Shown here: piece by piece, positions 6,380 to 15,306 of the stretch | Position numbering within the stretch: the first letter of the stretch is position 1 | How the letters are laid out: each line of letters starts with the position of its first letter | Assembly: GCA_025966435.1 (NCBI GenBank) | Contig: JAICRQ010000003.1 | Span: forward strand, 1 to 26,360 | DNA length: 26,360 bases | From: Anaerolineales bacterium | GTDB taxonomy: Bacteria; Chloroflexota; Anaerolineae; Anaerolineales; Villigracilaceae | Reading direction: 5' to 3' | Translations under genes and position numbers: made by a program | Notes under the pieces: model-generated | Databases searched by the model: none | Seen by the model: only the letters and a program-made list of their open reading frames with translations | What the model was told of the DNA's origin: nothing

Positions 6380-7684
6380 ATGGCAAAACAGAACACACCA
6401 AAGACTATTACTAAGAAGCACATCGCCCGCCTGGAACGCGAACGCCGTCAGATTAAGCTGATCCGCGGCATCGCCATTGCTGGCATCGTGATTGTAGTCG
6501 GTCTACTAGCATATGGTTACCTGCGGCTTAATGTATTCTCTTTACGCGAACCGGTAGCCAGGGTCAATGGCGTCACGGTCACCACCGGGGAATGGCAAGA
6601 GCGCGTCAAATTTCAGCGGGCGCAGCTGCTGAACGCTTATAATCAATACCAGTTCTACCAGCAGAACTTCGGGTTCGATTACTCGCAGCAATTGCAGGAA
6701 ATCACAACGACGTTGTCTGTTCCTGAAATCATCGGGCAGCAAGTGCTGGACCAGATGACGGATGAGATCCTCATCCGCCAGGAAGCCGAAGAACGCGGGA
6801 TCACGGTCTCGAACGAGGAAATCGACAATTACTTTAAGGAAACGTTCGGCTTCTTCCCGGATGGCACGGCAACTCCTACCATCACCCCCACTGAGTTTGT
6901 CTTCCCGACTCTTTCGAATGAGCAGTTGACCTTCTACCCGCCCACATCGACGCCCACCGAAGCCGCCACCTCCACGGTAACGCCGACGGGCACGCCAGAT
7001 CGGTCAGTTACCCCGACTTCCACAGCCACTACAGCTCCGCCCACACCGACATTTGTTCCCGAAGCGGCAACAGCCACTTCCACTCCCTACACCCTCGAAG
7101 GGTATCAGACGGACTATGAGGAGATGGTGGAGAGTTTCAGTACGTATAACGTCAGTGAAAGAACGATCCGCTCGATCTATGAAGCGGACATTCTGCGCAA
7201 AAAATTACGTGACGATATCACCAAAGACATCCCTCAGACTGAAGAACAAGTCTTTGCGCGTCACATCCTGGTCGAGACGGAAGAGGAAGCCAACGCCGCC
7301 TATGAGCGCCTCCAGACCGGAGAAGACTTTGCCACAGTTGCCGCGGAAGTTTCGCAAGACACAGGTTCTGCCGCGAGAGGTGGCGACCTGGACTGGCAGC
7401 CTCGCAGCTTCTTCGTGAAAGAGTTTGCCGATGCGGCATTCAGCCAGGAAATCGGCGAGATCGGTCAACCGGTCAAAAGCGAATTTGGCTATCATATTAT
7501 CCAGGTAATTGCGCGTGAAGAGCTGCCTCTCAGCGCCAGCCAGTATGAGCAAACGAAGGAAACCGCCTTCAATAATTGGCTGACTGCGGAGAGAGAAGAA
7601 GCGGCTATTGAGACGTTCGAAACCTGGAAGGATCACGTCCCGACAGAACCTGCTTTGCAGCCTCAACAAGTTATTCCCCAGTAA
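6380..7684 (+). CDS. Membrane-anchored parvulin-type peptidyl-prolyl isomerase (SurA/PrsA-like foldase)
   Basis: The protein is expected to help fold exported proteins on the outer face of the membrane by proline cis-trans isomerisation. The 434-residue product has a basic N-terminus, one membrane anchor (about 28-46), a SurA-N-like helical domain (about 55-160) with VARVNGVTVTTGEWQER, a Thr/Pro-rich insertion (about 163-238), a helical return (about 239-285) and a PpiC domain (about 291-380). The PpiC domain shows VFARHILVETEEEA, GGDLDWQ and FGYHIIQV. The insertion separates the two halves of the chaperone module, which is unusual outside Chloroflexota-like surface proteins. It follows rpsR by 72 bases, separated by a strong hairpin, and is closed by a good terminator. 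Confidence 0.92.
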   Translation: MAKQNTPKTITKKHIARLERERRQIKLIRGIAIAGIVIVVGLLAYGYLRLNVFSLREPVARVNGVTVTTGEWQERVKFQRAQLLNAYNQYQFYQQNFGFDYSQQLQEITTTLSVPEIIGQQVLDQMTDEILIRQEAEERGITVSNEEIDNYFKETFGFFPDGTATPTITPTEFVFPTLSNEQLTFYPPTSTPTEAATSTVTPTGTPDRSVTPTSTATTAPPTPTFVPEAATATSTPYTLEGYQTDYEEMVESFSTYNVSERTIRSIYEADILRKKLRDDITKDIPQTEEQVFARHILVETEEEANAAYERLQTGEDFATVAAEVSQDTGSAARGGDLDWQPRSFFVKEFADAAFSQEIGEIGQPVKSEFGYHIIQVIAREELPLSASQYEQTKETAFNNWLTAEREEAAIETFETWKDHVPTEPALQPQQVIPQ

Positions 7685-7687
7685 ACA

Positions 7688-7726
7688 AAAACCGTCCGAT
7701 ACAAAGTGATCGGACGGTTTTTTATT
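7688..7726. terminator. Bidirectional intrinsic terminator between foldase gene and smc
   Basis: AAAACCGTCCGAT (7688-7700) pairs with ATCGGACGGTTTT (7709-7721) around an 8-base loop. It is followed by a T-run on the + strand, and the A-run on the other side gives T residues on the - strand. It lies between the convergent stop codons of the foldase gene and smc. Confidence 0.92.
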
Positions 7727-7740
7727 TTCACTGTAATTCG

Positions 7741-10700
7741 TCAGGCTCGCTGCAGCATATCTTCGGTCACCTGGTCCAGCCGCAAGCTGATCACCTGGCT
7801 GGCAGAGTCGCGCCCCATCGTGATCCCGTAGATCACGTCCGCCGCCTGGACGGTGTTGCGGTTGTGCGTGATGATGATGAACTGCGTTTCCTTGCTCAAC
7901 TCCTGAAGCAGGTCACGGAAGCGGCCGACATTTGCCTCATCAAGCATGGCATCCACTTCGTCCATCACACAGACAGGCGTGGGAGAAACTTTGAGTAGGG
8001 CGAACACCAGCGCCACGGCGGTCAGGCTGCGCTCACCCCCGGAAAGTAGAGCCAGTCCCTGCTCGCGTCGCCCGGGCAAACGCGCTTCGATCTCGATTCC
8101 CGTTTCGACGAGATTATCCGGGTCGGTCAGCGAGAGCCGCGCCGAGCCGCCGCCAAACAGACGGGTGAACATGGCGCGAAACTGTTTATCGACCGCATCG
8201 AAAGTCTTTGCGAATTCCTGGCGTGTGAGCTCATCCAGCTCGGCGATCACATGCTTGAGATCCTGCTCCGCCTTTTGTAAATCTTCGACCTGGCTGCGCA
8301 TGAATGTATAGCGTTCAGATTCTGCCTCGAACTCCTGTTTCGCTTCCGGGTTGATCGCGCCCATCCGGCGCAGGCGCGTGCGCTGTTGCGCCAGTTGTGC
8401 TTCGAGATCCGGCGAGACCTCGGTCACCACGGGCAACTCCTCGACCATACCCTCAAACGGCAGCGGGACCGGACCGGAAACCTCCTCTGCGTAATCGAAC
8501 ATCACCAGCCCAAAATCATCTGAGATGCGCTGGCGCAGATTGTCCAAAGCTTCCTGCTTGCGCATCTGATCGAGCTGCACTTGCCCCAGCAGACGCTCCG
8601 CGGTTGCCAGAGCGCGCTGCGCATTCGACTCGGCTTCCTGCAAGCGGGTTTCTTCCTGCTCGGCGGTCTCCAAATCCTTTTCCGCCGGGTCGATGAAGAC
8701 TCGCAGTTCTTCAATCTTTTTATGCAATTCCGTTTCGCGTTCGCGCAGAGAGGCGCGTTCCGCCTCCAGTCCGCTTAGTGACGTTTCTGCTTCTGTAAGC
8801 CGCGCCGTCAATTCAAAGTGACGCGTATCGAAGCGCGCCGCCTCCTTCTCCCTCTCCTCTTTCATCGAATTCGCATCTGCCAGAGCGCGTTCCGCAACAG
8901 CCATCCGCGTACTCCAGTAGGAAGCCTGGTTTTGCGTCTCCGCCAGATCCATGGCTTTCAGTTGTTCGGAGAGGGCACGCAGGGTCTCATGGGTACGTGC
9001 GGATTGATTCTCTACATCCGATTGAGATTGGATCAGGGTTTGACGGATCGAGGTCGCTTCCTTTACCTCAACGTTCAGTTGATCCCGCTGCTTCTTTTGC
9101 CACTCCAGCTGGCGCCGCGCCGATTCGGACTCTACCTCCACCTGGCGCTCACTCTTCAAGGCTTCTTCTACTCTGAGGCGCTCTTCGCGAACTTTTTCGT
9201 CTGCGTGACCCAATTCACGCTGCGCCGCGGTGATTTGCAGAGAAAGCGAATCGACCTCGCGGTTCACAGCCTCAATCTGTGTGTTCAATCCAGCAATGGA
9301 CTCGGTCAGCTCACGTTTCTGACGTGGGCGGCTGAGGGCAGACCCAGCTCCTGAAGCCGATTTCCCGGCGATGATTAGCCCATCACCGCGGAAGACCTCA
9401 CCGCGCAGTGTGACAACCCGTGCCTGGGTCGGCAGCTCTTCCAACAGCCGCCGCGCCGTCGCGCGATCCCGGACGATCAACGTCTGGCCGAGTAACAAAC
9501 GGACAGCCGCTCGCAGTTCCTCCGGTGCATTGACCAGTTCTGAAGCGACACCTAAAGAGTTTTCGTCATTGGGGTTATCGACGGGTGGGCGCGAATAATT
9601 GTCCAGAGGGAGCAGTGCCGCACGGCCTGCTTCCTCTGACTCGAGCAATTGCAGAGCCGCCTCAATTTCATTTGCATCGAGGAGAATGGCATCGAGCGTA
9701 TCTCCCAATGCCGCGGCGACGGCCACTTCCAATTCGGCAGGCACATCCAGCGAGGCGCTTAACGCACCGCGCGTACCCTGGAGCCGCGCCTGGCGGGCGG
9801 CATCCAGCAAAAAGCGCGCACCTTCTGCGTACCCTGCCAGCGAGTGTTCTGCCTGTTCCAGGACTTCCAACTGCGCCTTGAAGCGGGTGTGTTCGGCAAG
9901 CAACTGAGCGCGTTGTTCGGACCTCGCGCGTCGCTCCGTTTCCAGCCTCTCGAGCGCCTGACGCTTTTCTCCCAGTTGAGACTCTGCATTACGAAGTCGA
10001 GCCTCAGCTTCCTCCCGTGCTTGGCGCGTCTCACTGTATTTTTCTTCGGCTTCACGCGCTTGGACCTCCGCCGACTCAATAACCTGCTCCGCGGCACTCA
10101 AACGAGATCCCAGACTTTCCAATCTTGATTTCAATTCATCCAGGCGCGCCTGCGACTCTGCACGTTGTGTATTCCATTTTTCAATTTCAGCCTGCGCCGA
10201 TCGTAATTGCTCTTCCACAAATGCACGTTCCGTTTTACTTGCCTCGAACACCTGTTGCGCTACCGCATATTGCTGCTGTGCTTCTTCATATTCCGCTTGC
10301 AAACGCGCCACTTCCCGTTCGGCTTCTGTGAGACGTTCCCGCGCCACTCGTTCTTCATCCGAAGTACGGTTCTGATCGGCAACTACCGAGGACTGCGCCG
10401 AAAGCAGGGAACGCTGCCGTTCCTCCAACACCGCCAGCGAACGGCTGACTTCTTCACGCTGGTTGTGCAATTCCGCCGATTGACGATGCCAGGCGTTGAG
10501 CTGCGAACGCAAACCCACGAACTTTTCACGGAATGTGTTGTACTCCGCTTGTGCCCGAGCATGGATTTCGCGTGCTTCTCGAACACGCACTTCCTGCGCT
10601 TTGACCACTTCGCGTGACTCGGTCAGTTCCTGCTGGGCGCGGTGCCAGTGATAGCCATACCATTCCCGCAAAATCACTTTCAGGTCTGCCTGGGCGCGGG

Positions 10701-11352
10701 TGTATTCGATGGCACGTTTTGCCTGGCGCTCCAGGCTTCGCAAGCGCGGCTCCAGCTCAGACATGATATCGAGCACGCGCTCGAGATTACGCGTTGTGTG
10801 ATCCAGTCGTTTCATGGCGTCTTCGCGACGCACACGATATAGCCCCACACCTGCCGCCTCTTCAAAGAGTCGCCGTCTCTCATCAGCCTTGAGAGCGAGG
10901 GATGCATCCACAAGCCCCTGACCCAGGATGGTATACGTCCGCTCCGATAAGCCGGAAGCCGCCAGCAATTCGTTCAGGTCGCGCAGTCTCACGTGTTGAT
11001 CGTTCAGCAGGTATTCGTTGTGTCCATCGCGGTAGGCGCGGCGTGTCATGCCTACCTCGGTGAAGTCTACAGGCAACCAGCCCGTTGTATTGTCGAAGAC
11101 AATATGCGCGGAAGCCATGCTGGCGCGCGGCCGGTGTTCTGACCCGTTGAAAATCATATCCTCCGTCTTTTTACCGCGCAGCAAAGTATAGGATTGTTCT
11201 CCCAAGACCCAGCGCAGCGAATCGGCGATATTCGATTTGCCGGAACCGTTGGGACCAACGATCGCCGTAATCCCGGCTGCAAATTCAAATGTGGTTTTGG
11301 ATGCGAAGGTCTTATACCCTTGCAATTCGAGTGATTTTAGACGAAGAGGCAT
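7741..11352 (-). CDS. smc: Chromosome segregation ATPase SMC
   Basis: SMC dimerises and works with ScpA and ScpB to compact and segregate chromosomes. The 1203-residue product has the full architecture: an N-terminal ATPase half with Walker A GPNGSGKS (33-40) and a Q-loop region ILGQGLVD, a long coiled coil, a hinge (about 510-690, with RGALSASLDVPAELEVAVAA and RGEVFRGDGLIIAG), the returning coiled coil, and a C-terminal half with the LLSGGERSLTAVAL signature and Walker B VCVMDEVDAMLDEAN. Length is normal for the family. It lies 15 bases downstream of rnc, so the pair is probably one transcript, an arrangement seen in many bacteria. No clear Shine-Dalgarno is visible, so coupling to rnc is likely. 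scpA and scpB are not in the window. Confidence 0.97.
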   Translation of the reverse strand: MPLRLKSLELQGYKTFASKTTFEFAAGITAIVGPNGSGKSNIADSLRWVLGEQSYTLLRGKKTEDMIFNGSEHRPRASMASAHIVFDNTTGWLPVDFTEVGMTRRAYRDGHNEYLLNDQHVRLRDLNELLAASGLSERTYTILGQGLVDASLALKADERRRLFEEAAGVGLYRVRREDAMKRLDHTTRNLERVLDIMSELEPRLRSLERQAKRAIEYTRAQADLKVILREWYGYHWHRAQQELTESREVVKAQEVRVREAREIHARAQAEYNTFREKFVGLRSQLNAWHRQSAELHNQREEVSRSLAVLEERQRSLLSAQSSVVADQNRTSDEERVARERLTEAEREVARLQAEYEEAQQQYAVAQQVFEASKTERAFVEEQLRSAQAEIEKWNTQRAESQARLDELKSRLESLGSRLSAAEQVIESAEVQAREAEEKYSETRQAREEAEARLRNAESQLGEKRQALERLETERRARSEQRAQLLAEHTRFKAQLEVLEQAEHSLAGYAEGARFLLDAARQARLQGTRGALSASLDVPAELEVAVAAALGDTLDAILLDANEIEAALQLLESEEAGRAALLPLDNYSRPPVDNPNDENSLGVASELVNAPEELRAAVRLLLGQTLIVRDRATARRLLEELPTQARVVTLRGEVFRGDGLIIAGKSASGAGSALSRPRQKRELTESIAGLNTQIEAVNREVDSLSLQITAAQRELGHADEKVREERLRVEEALKSERQVEVESESARRQLEWQKKQRDQLNVEVKEATSIRQTLIQSQSDVENQSARTHETLRALSEQLKAMDLAETQNQASYWSTRMAVAERALADANSMKEEREKEAARFDTRHFELTARLTEAETSLSGLEAERASLRERETELHKKIEELRVFIDPAEKDLETAEQEETRLQEAESNAQRALATAERLLGQVQLDQMRKQEALDNLRQRISDDFGLVMFDYAEEVSGPVPLPFEGMVEELPVVTEVSPDLEAQLAQQRTRLRRMGAINPEAKQEFEAESERYTFMRSQVEDLQKAEQDLKHVIAELDELTRQEFAKTFDAVDKQFRAMFTRLFGGGSARLSLTDPDNLVETGIEIEARLPGRREQGLALLSGGERSLTAVALVFALLKVSPTPVCVMDEVDAMLDEANVGRFRDLLQELSKETQFIIITHNRNTVQAADVIYGITMGRDSASQVISLRLDQVTEDMLQRA

Positions 11353-11367
11353 GTATGGTTATGTGAT

Positions 11368-12084
11368 TTATTTGTAGGAAAGCCCTAATGCTTCGAGCGC
11401 AGTCTGCGCCGCGATGCGAGCGGCGATTTGTTTGCTCGAGCCATGTCCCCGGCCATAGGTCAGGCCCTGGATACGAACCTCAACCTCGAAGACTTTTGCG
11501 TGATCTGGCCCATGGGAACCTATCGTAATATATTGCGGCGTTCCCATCTTTTCCGCCTGAGCCCATTCCTGCAGTCGGCTCTTTGGGTCATGGATCTCAT
11601 CTAGGACAAACTCCTGCGCGGCATCTAATAAGGGGTGGACAAATGCTTCGACCGCGGCGAGCCCGGCATCCAGGTACAACGCGCCGATTATTGCTTCAAA
11701 AAGCGAACCCAGCAACCCGTCGCGCTGGCGCCCTCCCGAAGAAAATTCACCGCGTCCCAGGCGAAGCGCCGGACCCAGGTTCAGGTGCCGGGCGAACGTG
11801 GCAAGCTGATCATTGCGCACGATGGCGGAACGGATCTTCGTCAGTTCCCCTTCGCGCATTTCGGGGAAGCGGTTGTAGGCCCAGGCGCCAACGACAAAGT
11901 CCAGCACGGCATCTCCGAGAAACTCGAGCCGCTCATTATCCTCTAGTGAGTCAGGGTTTTCATTGACGTAAGACCGGTGTGTAAGGGCGCGCGTCAGCAG
12001 GGCCAAGTTCTTAAAGGGCAAACCCAGCCGCTGGCTGAGGTCTGAGGCAGATTCGAAATTCCGCGATTCAGAGAGGATCGTCAC
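11368..12084 (-). CDS. rnc: Ribonuclease III
   Basis: RNase III cuts double-stranded RNA, including rRNA precursors and structured mRNAs. The 238-residue product has the catalytic domain (about 12-155) with the signature NERLEFLGDAVLDF (50-63, carrying E54 and D58), the second metal-site region GSLFEAIIGALYLD with E130, and a C-terminal dsRNA-binding domain (about 165-235: PKSRLQEWAQ, YGRGHGSSKQIAARIAA). The residue four before E130-A131, usually an Asp in DxxE, is Ser127 here. The start is GTG at 12084, with GGGAG seven bases upstream; this site is buried in a hairpin. The gene precedes smc in one probable operon and is divergent from the aldo/keto reductase. Confidence 0.95.
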   Translation of the reverse strand: MTILSESRNFESASDLSQRLGLPFKNLALLTRALTHRSYVNENPDSLEDNERLEFLGDAVLDFVVGAWAYNRFPEMREGELTKIRSAIVRNDQLATFARHLNLGPALRLGRGEFSSGGRQRDGLLGSLFEAIIGALYLDAGLAAVEAFVHPLLDAAQEFVLDEIHDPKSRLQEWAQAEKMGTPQYITIGSHGPDHAKVFEVEVRIQGLTYGRGHGSSKQIAARIAAQTALEALGLSYK

Positions 12085-12110
12085 GACAAGCTCCCGGGAA
12101 CTCAGGGAGC
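12085..12110 (-). promoter_or_regulatory. Hairpin sequestering the rnc ribosome binding site
   Basis: On the - strand, GCTCCC (12110-12105) pairs perfectly with GGGAGC (12095-12090) across a 9-base loop. The downstream arm contains the only Shine-Dalgarno of rnc, directly before the GTG at 12084. Initiation would need this stem to open or be cut. E. coli RNase III cleaves its own leader to lower its synthesis, so autoregulation here is a reasonable but unproven idea. Confidence 0.5.
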
Positions 12111-12334
12111 GCCAGACCCACCCATCCTTTAGAGGGGTCGAGCTCGCGGTCCATCAGTTCCCAATATCACCTCGCACGCTTCGCTGGTGTAGGGTGCGGG
12201 GAATCAAGCGGGCTGAATTGTACTACAGCGTGGCAGTCCTGTGGACACGCGAGGCACGCCAGGGGCGTGACCTTTTCTCTTCCGTTTTGTGTGGCGTGCA
12301 GGGTACAATCGAACATCCTCCCTGGAGGGAGATT

Positions 12335-13267
12335 ATGGCTGAACCTAGCAGTGAGACCAGGTTTTTGCATGCAATTGAGATGGGGTTGGGCGCCTGGCAA
12401 TGGGGCGATCGTATGGTCTGGCAATATGGTGATGGGTATGGTGACGCGGAAGTACATCAGGCATTTCTGGCATCTTTGAATGAGGGTATCCGTTTTATCG
12501 ATACCGCTGAAATTTATGGGAATGGCCGCTCGGAACGATTACTGGGCCAGTTCCTGAAAGGGACGGATCAACCCGTATTAATCGCGACCAAGTTTCTTCC
12601 CTTTCCATGGCGCTTTGGAAAAAACTCCCTCGTGCGTGCACTGAAGGGAAGTCTGGGACGCCTGGGCGTGGAAAGTGTGGACCTGTATCAAATCCATTGG
12701 CCCAGCCCTCTCATGAGCACTGACACCATGATGGAAGGCCTAGTGGAATGTGCAAAAAGCGGGTTGACGCGTACCGTGGGCGTTTCCAACTTTGGCCAAA
12801 CCCAGATGCTGGCAGCCTACTCCTCACTTGCACAGCACAACATTCCTCTGGCATCCAACCAGGTGCATTACAGTCTGCTTAATCGCACGGTAGAAAAAAA
12901 TGGAACTCTTGCCCGCTGTAAAGAATTGGGCGTCCGGATGATCGCCTATAGCCCGATTGAGAAAGGATTGCTCTCAGGGAAGTACAACGTCAATTCCCCG
13001 CCACCCGGTTCTCGCAGCAGAAATTATGCAAACTTGCTCCCAAAGATCGGCCCCCTGCTTAAGCTCATGACGGAGATCGGTCAGGACCATGGCGGCAAGT
13101 CGAATGTACAGGTGGCGCTAAACTGGGTGATCTGCAAAGGCGCACTGCCCATTCCCGGCGCGAAGAATGCGAACCAGGCGCAGGAGAATGCAGGCGCGCT
13201 CGGCTGGAAGTTGACAGACCAGGAGTTCGCCAGACTGGATGAAACGAGCAATATGATCTTGGAATAA
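12335..13267 (+). CDS. Aldo/keto reductase
   Basis: This is an NADP(H)-dependent oxidoreductase of the AKR superfamily; the substrate is unknown. The 310-residue product has a TIM-barrel pattern and the four AKR catalytic residues in the expected segments: D56 and Y61 in RFIDTAEIYGNGRSE, K86 in LIATKF, and H121 in LYQIHWP. GVSNFG, SNQVHYSLLNR, GVRMIAYSPIEKGLLSGKY and the cofactor loop ALPIPGAKNANQ are also present. The frame is open from 12194, but ATG 12335 has GGAGG (12324-12328) at a good distance and gives a normal length. A TACAAT at 12304-12309 could be its -10 box. The gene converges with the receiver gene, with one base between the stop codons. Confidence 0.92.
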   Translation: MAEPSSETRFLHAIEMGLGAWQWGDRMVWQYGDGYGDAEVHQAFLASLNEGIRFIDTAEIYGNGRSERLLGQFLKGTDQPVLIATKFLPFPWRFGKNSLVRALKGSLGRLGVESVDLYQIHWPSPLMSTDTMMEGLVECAKSGLTRTVGVSNFGQTQMLAAYSSLAQHNIPLASNQVHYSLLNRTVEKNGTLARCKELGVRMIAYSPIEKGLLSGKYNVNSPPPGSRSRNYANLLPKIGPLLKLMTEIGQDHGGKSNVQVALNWVICKGALPIPGAKNANQAQENAGALGWKLTDQEFARLDETSNMILE

Positions 13268-13268
13268 C

Positions 13269-13688
13269 TCAGTGAGAAGACGGGGAACTGTATTTTAGTA
13301 ATCTTTGAATCTGCCCCACTTCGAATGGCTTCGAAACGTAGTTATCGATCCCCGAATCGAACAAGGCTTGCCCGATCTCAGGCAGGTAACTTGCCGTCAG
13401 AGCCACTATGAAGGTGTGAGAACCTTCGTTTTCCCAGGCACGAATTTGCCTGCTGGCTTCCATACCGTCCATCTCCGGCATACTCAAATCCATAAAGACA
13501 ATGTCAAATTTATTGTTCTTAACAGCCTCAAGGGCTTCCAGTCCGTTGGCTGCCACTTCGACACGGTGACCCTCATGCGTTAGGATCACGCGCATCAACC
13601 GGCGGCTGAGCTCGTCATCATCTGTCACAAGGATTTTTAGCGAAAGATTACTTTCAGCTTCAAGAGTCTGGTCCAAAACGACACTCAT
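13269..13688 (-). CDS. Stand-alone response regulator receiver (CheY-like)
   Basis: This single-domain 139-residue receiver has the full phosphotransfer set: acidic residues D23-D25 in VTDDDE, phosphoacceptor D67 in IVFMDLSMPEMDG, Thr98 in IVALTAS, and K120 in YVSKPF. There is no output domain, so it presumably acts by protein contact or as a phosphate shuttle. It closely resembles the receiver half of the receiver-HPt protein at 22669-23496. The key residues have identical numbering, and IVALTASYLPE and GIDNYVSKPFE are shared. It lies at the distal end of the Tad pilus region, after a terminator that follows cpaF, so a signalling link to the pilus is likely but inferred. Confidence 0.93.
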   Translation of the reverse strand: MSVVLDQTLEAESNLSLKILVTDDDELSRRLMRVILTHEGHRVEVAANGLEALEAVKNNKFDIVFMDLSMPEMDGMEASRQIRAWENEGSHTFIVALTASYLPEIGQALFDSGIDNYVSKPFEVGQIQRLLKYSSPSSH

Positions 13689-13830
13689 ACCAACAAGTTC
13701 TCCAGCTAGATAAATGCTAAGTTCTTAGCCTACAGCGCTATGCTTGTTCCTCTACTACCAAGTCCATGACAATACCCTGCTGTAAAGGTTACCCCGAGTG
13801 ACCGATTCCGGCTCATTATGCAATGAACTT

Positions 13831-13873
13831 AAAACGAAAACGCCCGCCTGTATAGAGCATAGGCGGACGTTTT
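13831..13873 (-). terminator. Terminator downstream of cpaF
   Basis: CCGCCT (13844-13849) pairs with AGGCGG (13861-13866), and AAAACG (13837-13842) pairs with CGTTTT (13868-13873), separated by one mismatch. On the - strand the stem is followed by TTTTCGTTTT-type sequence. This fits termination of the TadE-TadG-CpaF transcript, 60 bases past the cpaF stop. A related hairpin occurs at 23697-23728. Confidence 0.7.
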
Positions 13874-13932
13874 GAAATGGTGGCTCCAAAGCCTGGGTCT
13901 GATAATGAAAAGTCTCAGAACCTCTCAAAAAG

Positions 13933-15219
13933 CTACCGGGCCATAAACATTTGACGGTCAAGCTTGTAACCCATTGCCTCCAGCCTCGGGGAGAACATGG
14001 GACGCAACCCGGTGGGACGGAATTGGCCAATTGGCTTTCCCGAAGAGTCGGTACCGGTCTGTTGGAATTGAAAGATATCAGTCAACGTAATGACTTCTGA
14101 TTCCATACCCGCCACTTCAGAAATTTGGGTAACTTTGCGTGTTCCATCAGGGAAACGTGTAAGATAAACAATCAGGTCAATTGCTGCAGAGATTTGCTTG
14201 CGGATGGCAACCACCGGCAACTCGAACCCCGCCATCAAAGTCATCGTCTCAAGGCGGGAAAGGGTATCACGCGGGGAATTTGAGTGGACCGTGGTCATCG
14301 AACCGTCATGACCTGTATTCATTGCCTGCAGCATATCCAGTGTTTCCCCACCACGAATCTCGCCTACAATGATGCGGTCTGGGCGCATACGCAGGGAATT
14401 CCTCACGAGGTCACGGATTGTGACTTGTCCTTCACCGTTGTAATCCGACGGACGGGCCTCCAGCGAAACTTTGTGCGTCTGCATCATCTGTAATTCAACA
14501 GAATCCTCAATCGTCACAATTCGTTCATGATCTGGGATGGCGCGGGCTAGGATGTTGAGGAAGGTCGTTTTCCCGGAACTGGTATTCCCCGCTACAACAA
14601 CATTTAGACGAGCCGCCACACAAACCGCGACAAAATCTGCCATCCCCTGAGTCAGCGCGTTTTTGTCGATCAGATCCTGAACGGATAGTTTGTCCTTCAG
14701 GAAGCGGCGGATGGAAATACAAGTACCCTGTTGGGCAACCGGCGGTATGACAGCATTGATGCGGGAACCATCTTTGAGGTGAGCATCTACTGTGGGGTGT
14801 TTGTAATTTACAAAACGCCCAAACGGATTAATAATGTAATTGAGTACAAGACGCAACTGGAGTTCACTCTCAAAGTGCGCCTCAGTCAAAATTAACTTAC
14901 CTTCTTTTTCAATAAAGATCTGTTGGGGACCGTTGATCATGATTTCACTGATCTGTGGATCGTCAAAAAACGGTTCTAGAGCACCGTAACCAGTGCAATA
15001 ATCAAAAATTGCTTCAAGGAATGCCGGCTCTCCCGGTCCAAGGTCACCGTTAGCGCGCTCATATGCCTCGAAGATAAGCCCTCTCAGCAGTTCTTCATAG
15101 CGTTCTCCCAGTGGAGGCGTTTCGTCCATCAATTCGATCAGGTATTTCAGGACGCGGGGTCTTAATAACTCAGGGTCAGTGATCCCTGGAACGTTAGATG
15201 TGAGTACTCTTTGTACCAT
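13933..15219 (-). CDS. cpaF: Tad/Flp pilus assembly ATPase CpaF/TadA
   Basis: This hexameric secretion ATPase powers assembly of Flp-type pili. The 428-residue product has an N-terminal domain with [18 protein letters not shown] and [10 protein letters not shown]. Next come Walker [10 protein letters not shown] (211-219, K217), the Asp-box region [11 protein letters not shown], and Walker [12 protein letters not shown]. The His-box region with [23 protein letters not shown] follows, all typical of the TadA/CpaF branch of type II/IV secretion ATPases. GGAG lies 7 bases before the ATG. It is the third gene after TadE-like and TadG-like genes, separated from the latter by a 12-bp hairpin. No tadB or tadC platform genes follow here; they must be elsewhere. 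Confidence 0.95.
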   Translation of the reverse strand: MVQRVLTSNVPGITDPELLRPRVLKYLIELMDETPPLGERYEELLRGLIFEAYERANGDLGPGEPAFLEAIFDYCTGYGALEPFFDDPQISEIMINGPQQIFIEKEGKLILTEAHFESELQLRLVLNYIINPFGRFVNYKHPTVDAHLKDGSRINAVIPPVAQQGTCISIRRFLKDKLSVQDLIDKNALTQGMADFVAVCVAARLNVVVAGNTSSGKTTFLNILARAIPDHERIVTIEDSVELQMMQTHKVSLEARPSDYNGEGQVTIRDLVRNSLRMRPDRIIVGEIRGGETLDMLQAMNTGHDGSMTTVHSNSPRDTLSRLETMTLMAGFELPVVAIRKQISAAIDLIVYLTRFPDGTRKVTQISEVAGMESEVITLTDIFQFQQTGTDSSGKPIGQFRPTGLRPMFSPRLEAMGYKLDRQMFMAR

Positions 15220-15260
15220 ATTATATTCTCCGGAGTTTATCTATTTTCTTAATTTAAGAG

Positions 15261-15296
15261 GAGGGCAAACACGGAAATTGCTCGGTGTTTGCCCTC
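15261..15296 (-). other. Perfect 12-bp intercistronic hairpin between tadG-like gene and cpaF
   Basis: GAGGGCAAACAC (15261-15272) and GTGTTTGCCCTC (15285-15296) are exact reverse complements around 12 bases. On the - strand the following bases are CTCTTAAATT, so there is no true T-run. A leaky terminator, or a stabiliser of the upstream pilin-like message, would explain different amounts of TadG-like protein and ATPase. Confidence 0.6.
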
Positions 15297-15306
15297 TGTT
15301 TATCAT

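Noticed and set aside
8818..9354. Open frame of 178 codons on the + strand
   Set aside because: It lies antisense to the coiled-coil part of smc and has the Leu/Arg/Phe bias of a shadow frame.
12255..12269. CACGCC/GGCGTG hairpin followed by T-rich sequence
   Set aside because: It looks terminator-like on the + strand, but no + strand gene lies upstream and the stem is only 6 bp. It is probably chance in the divergent rnc/aldo-keto reductase spacer.
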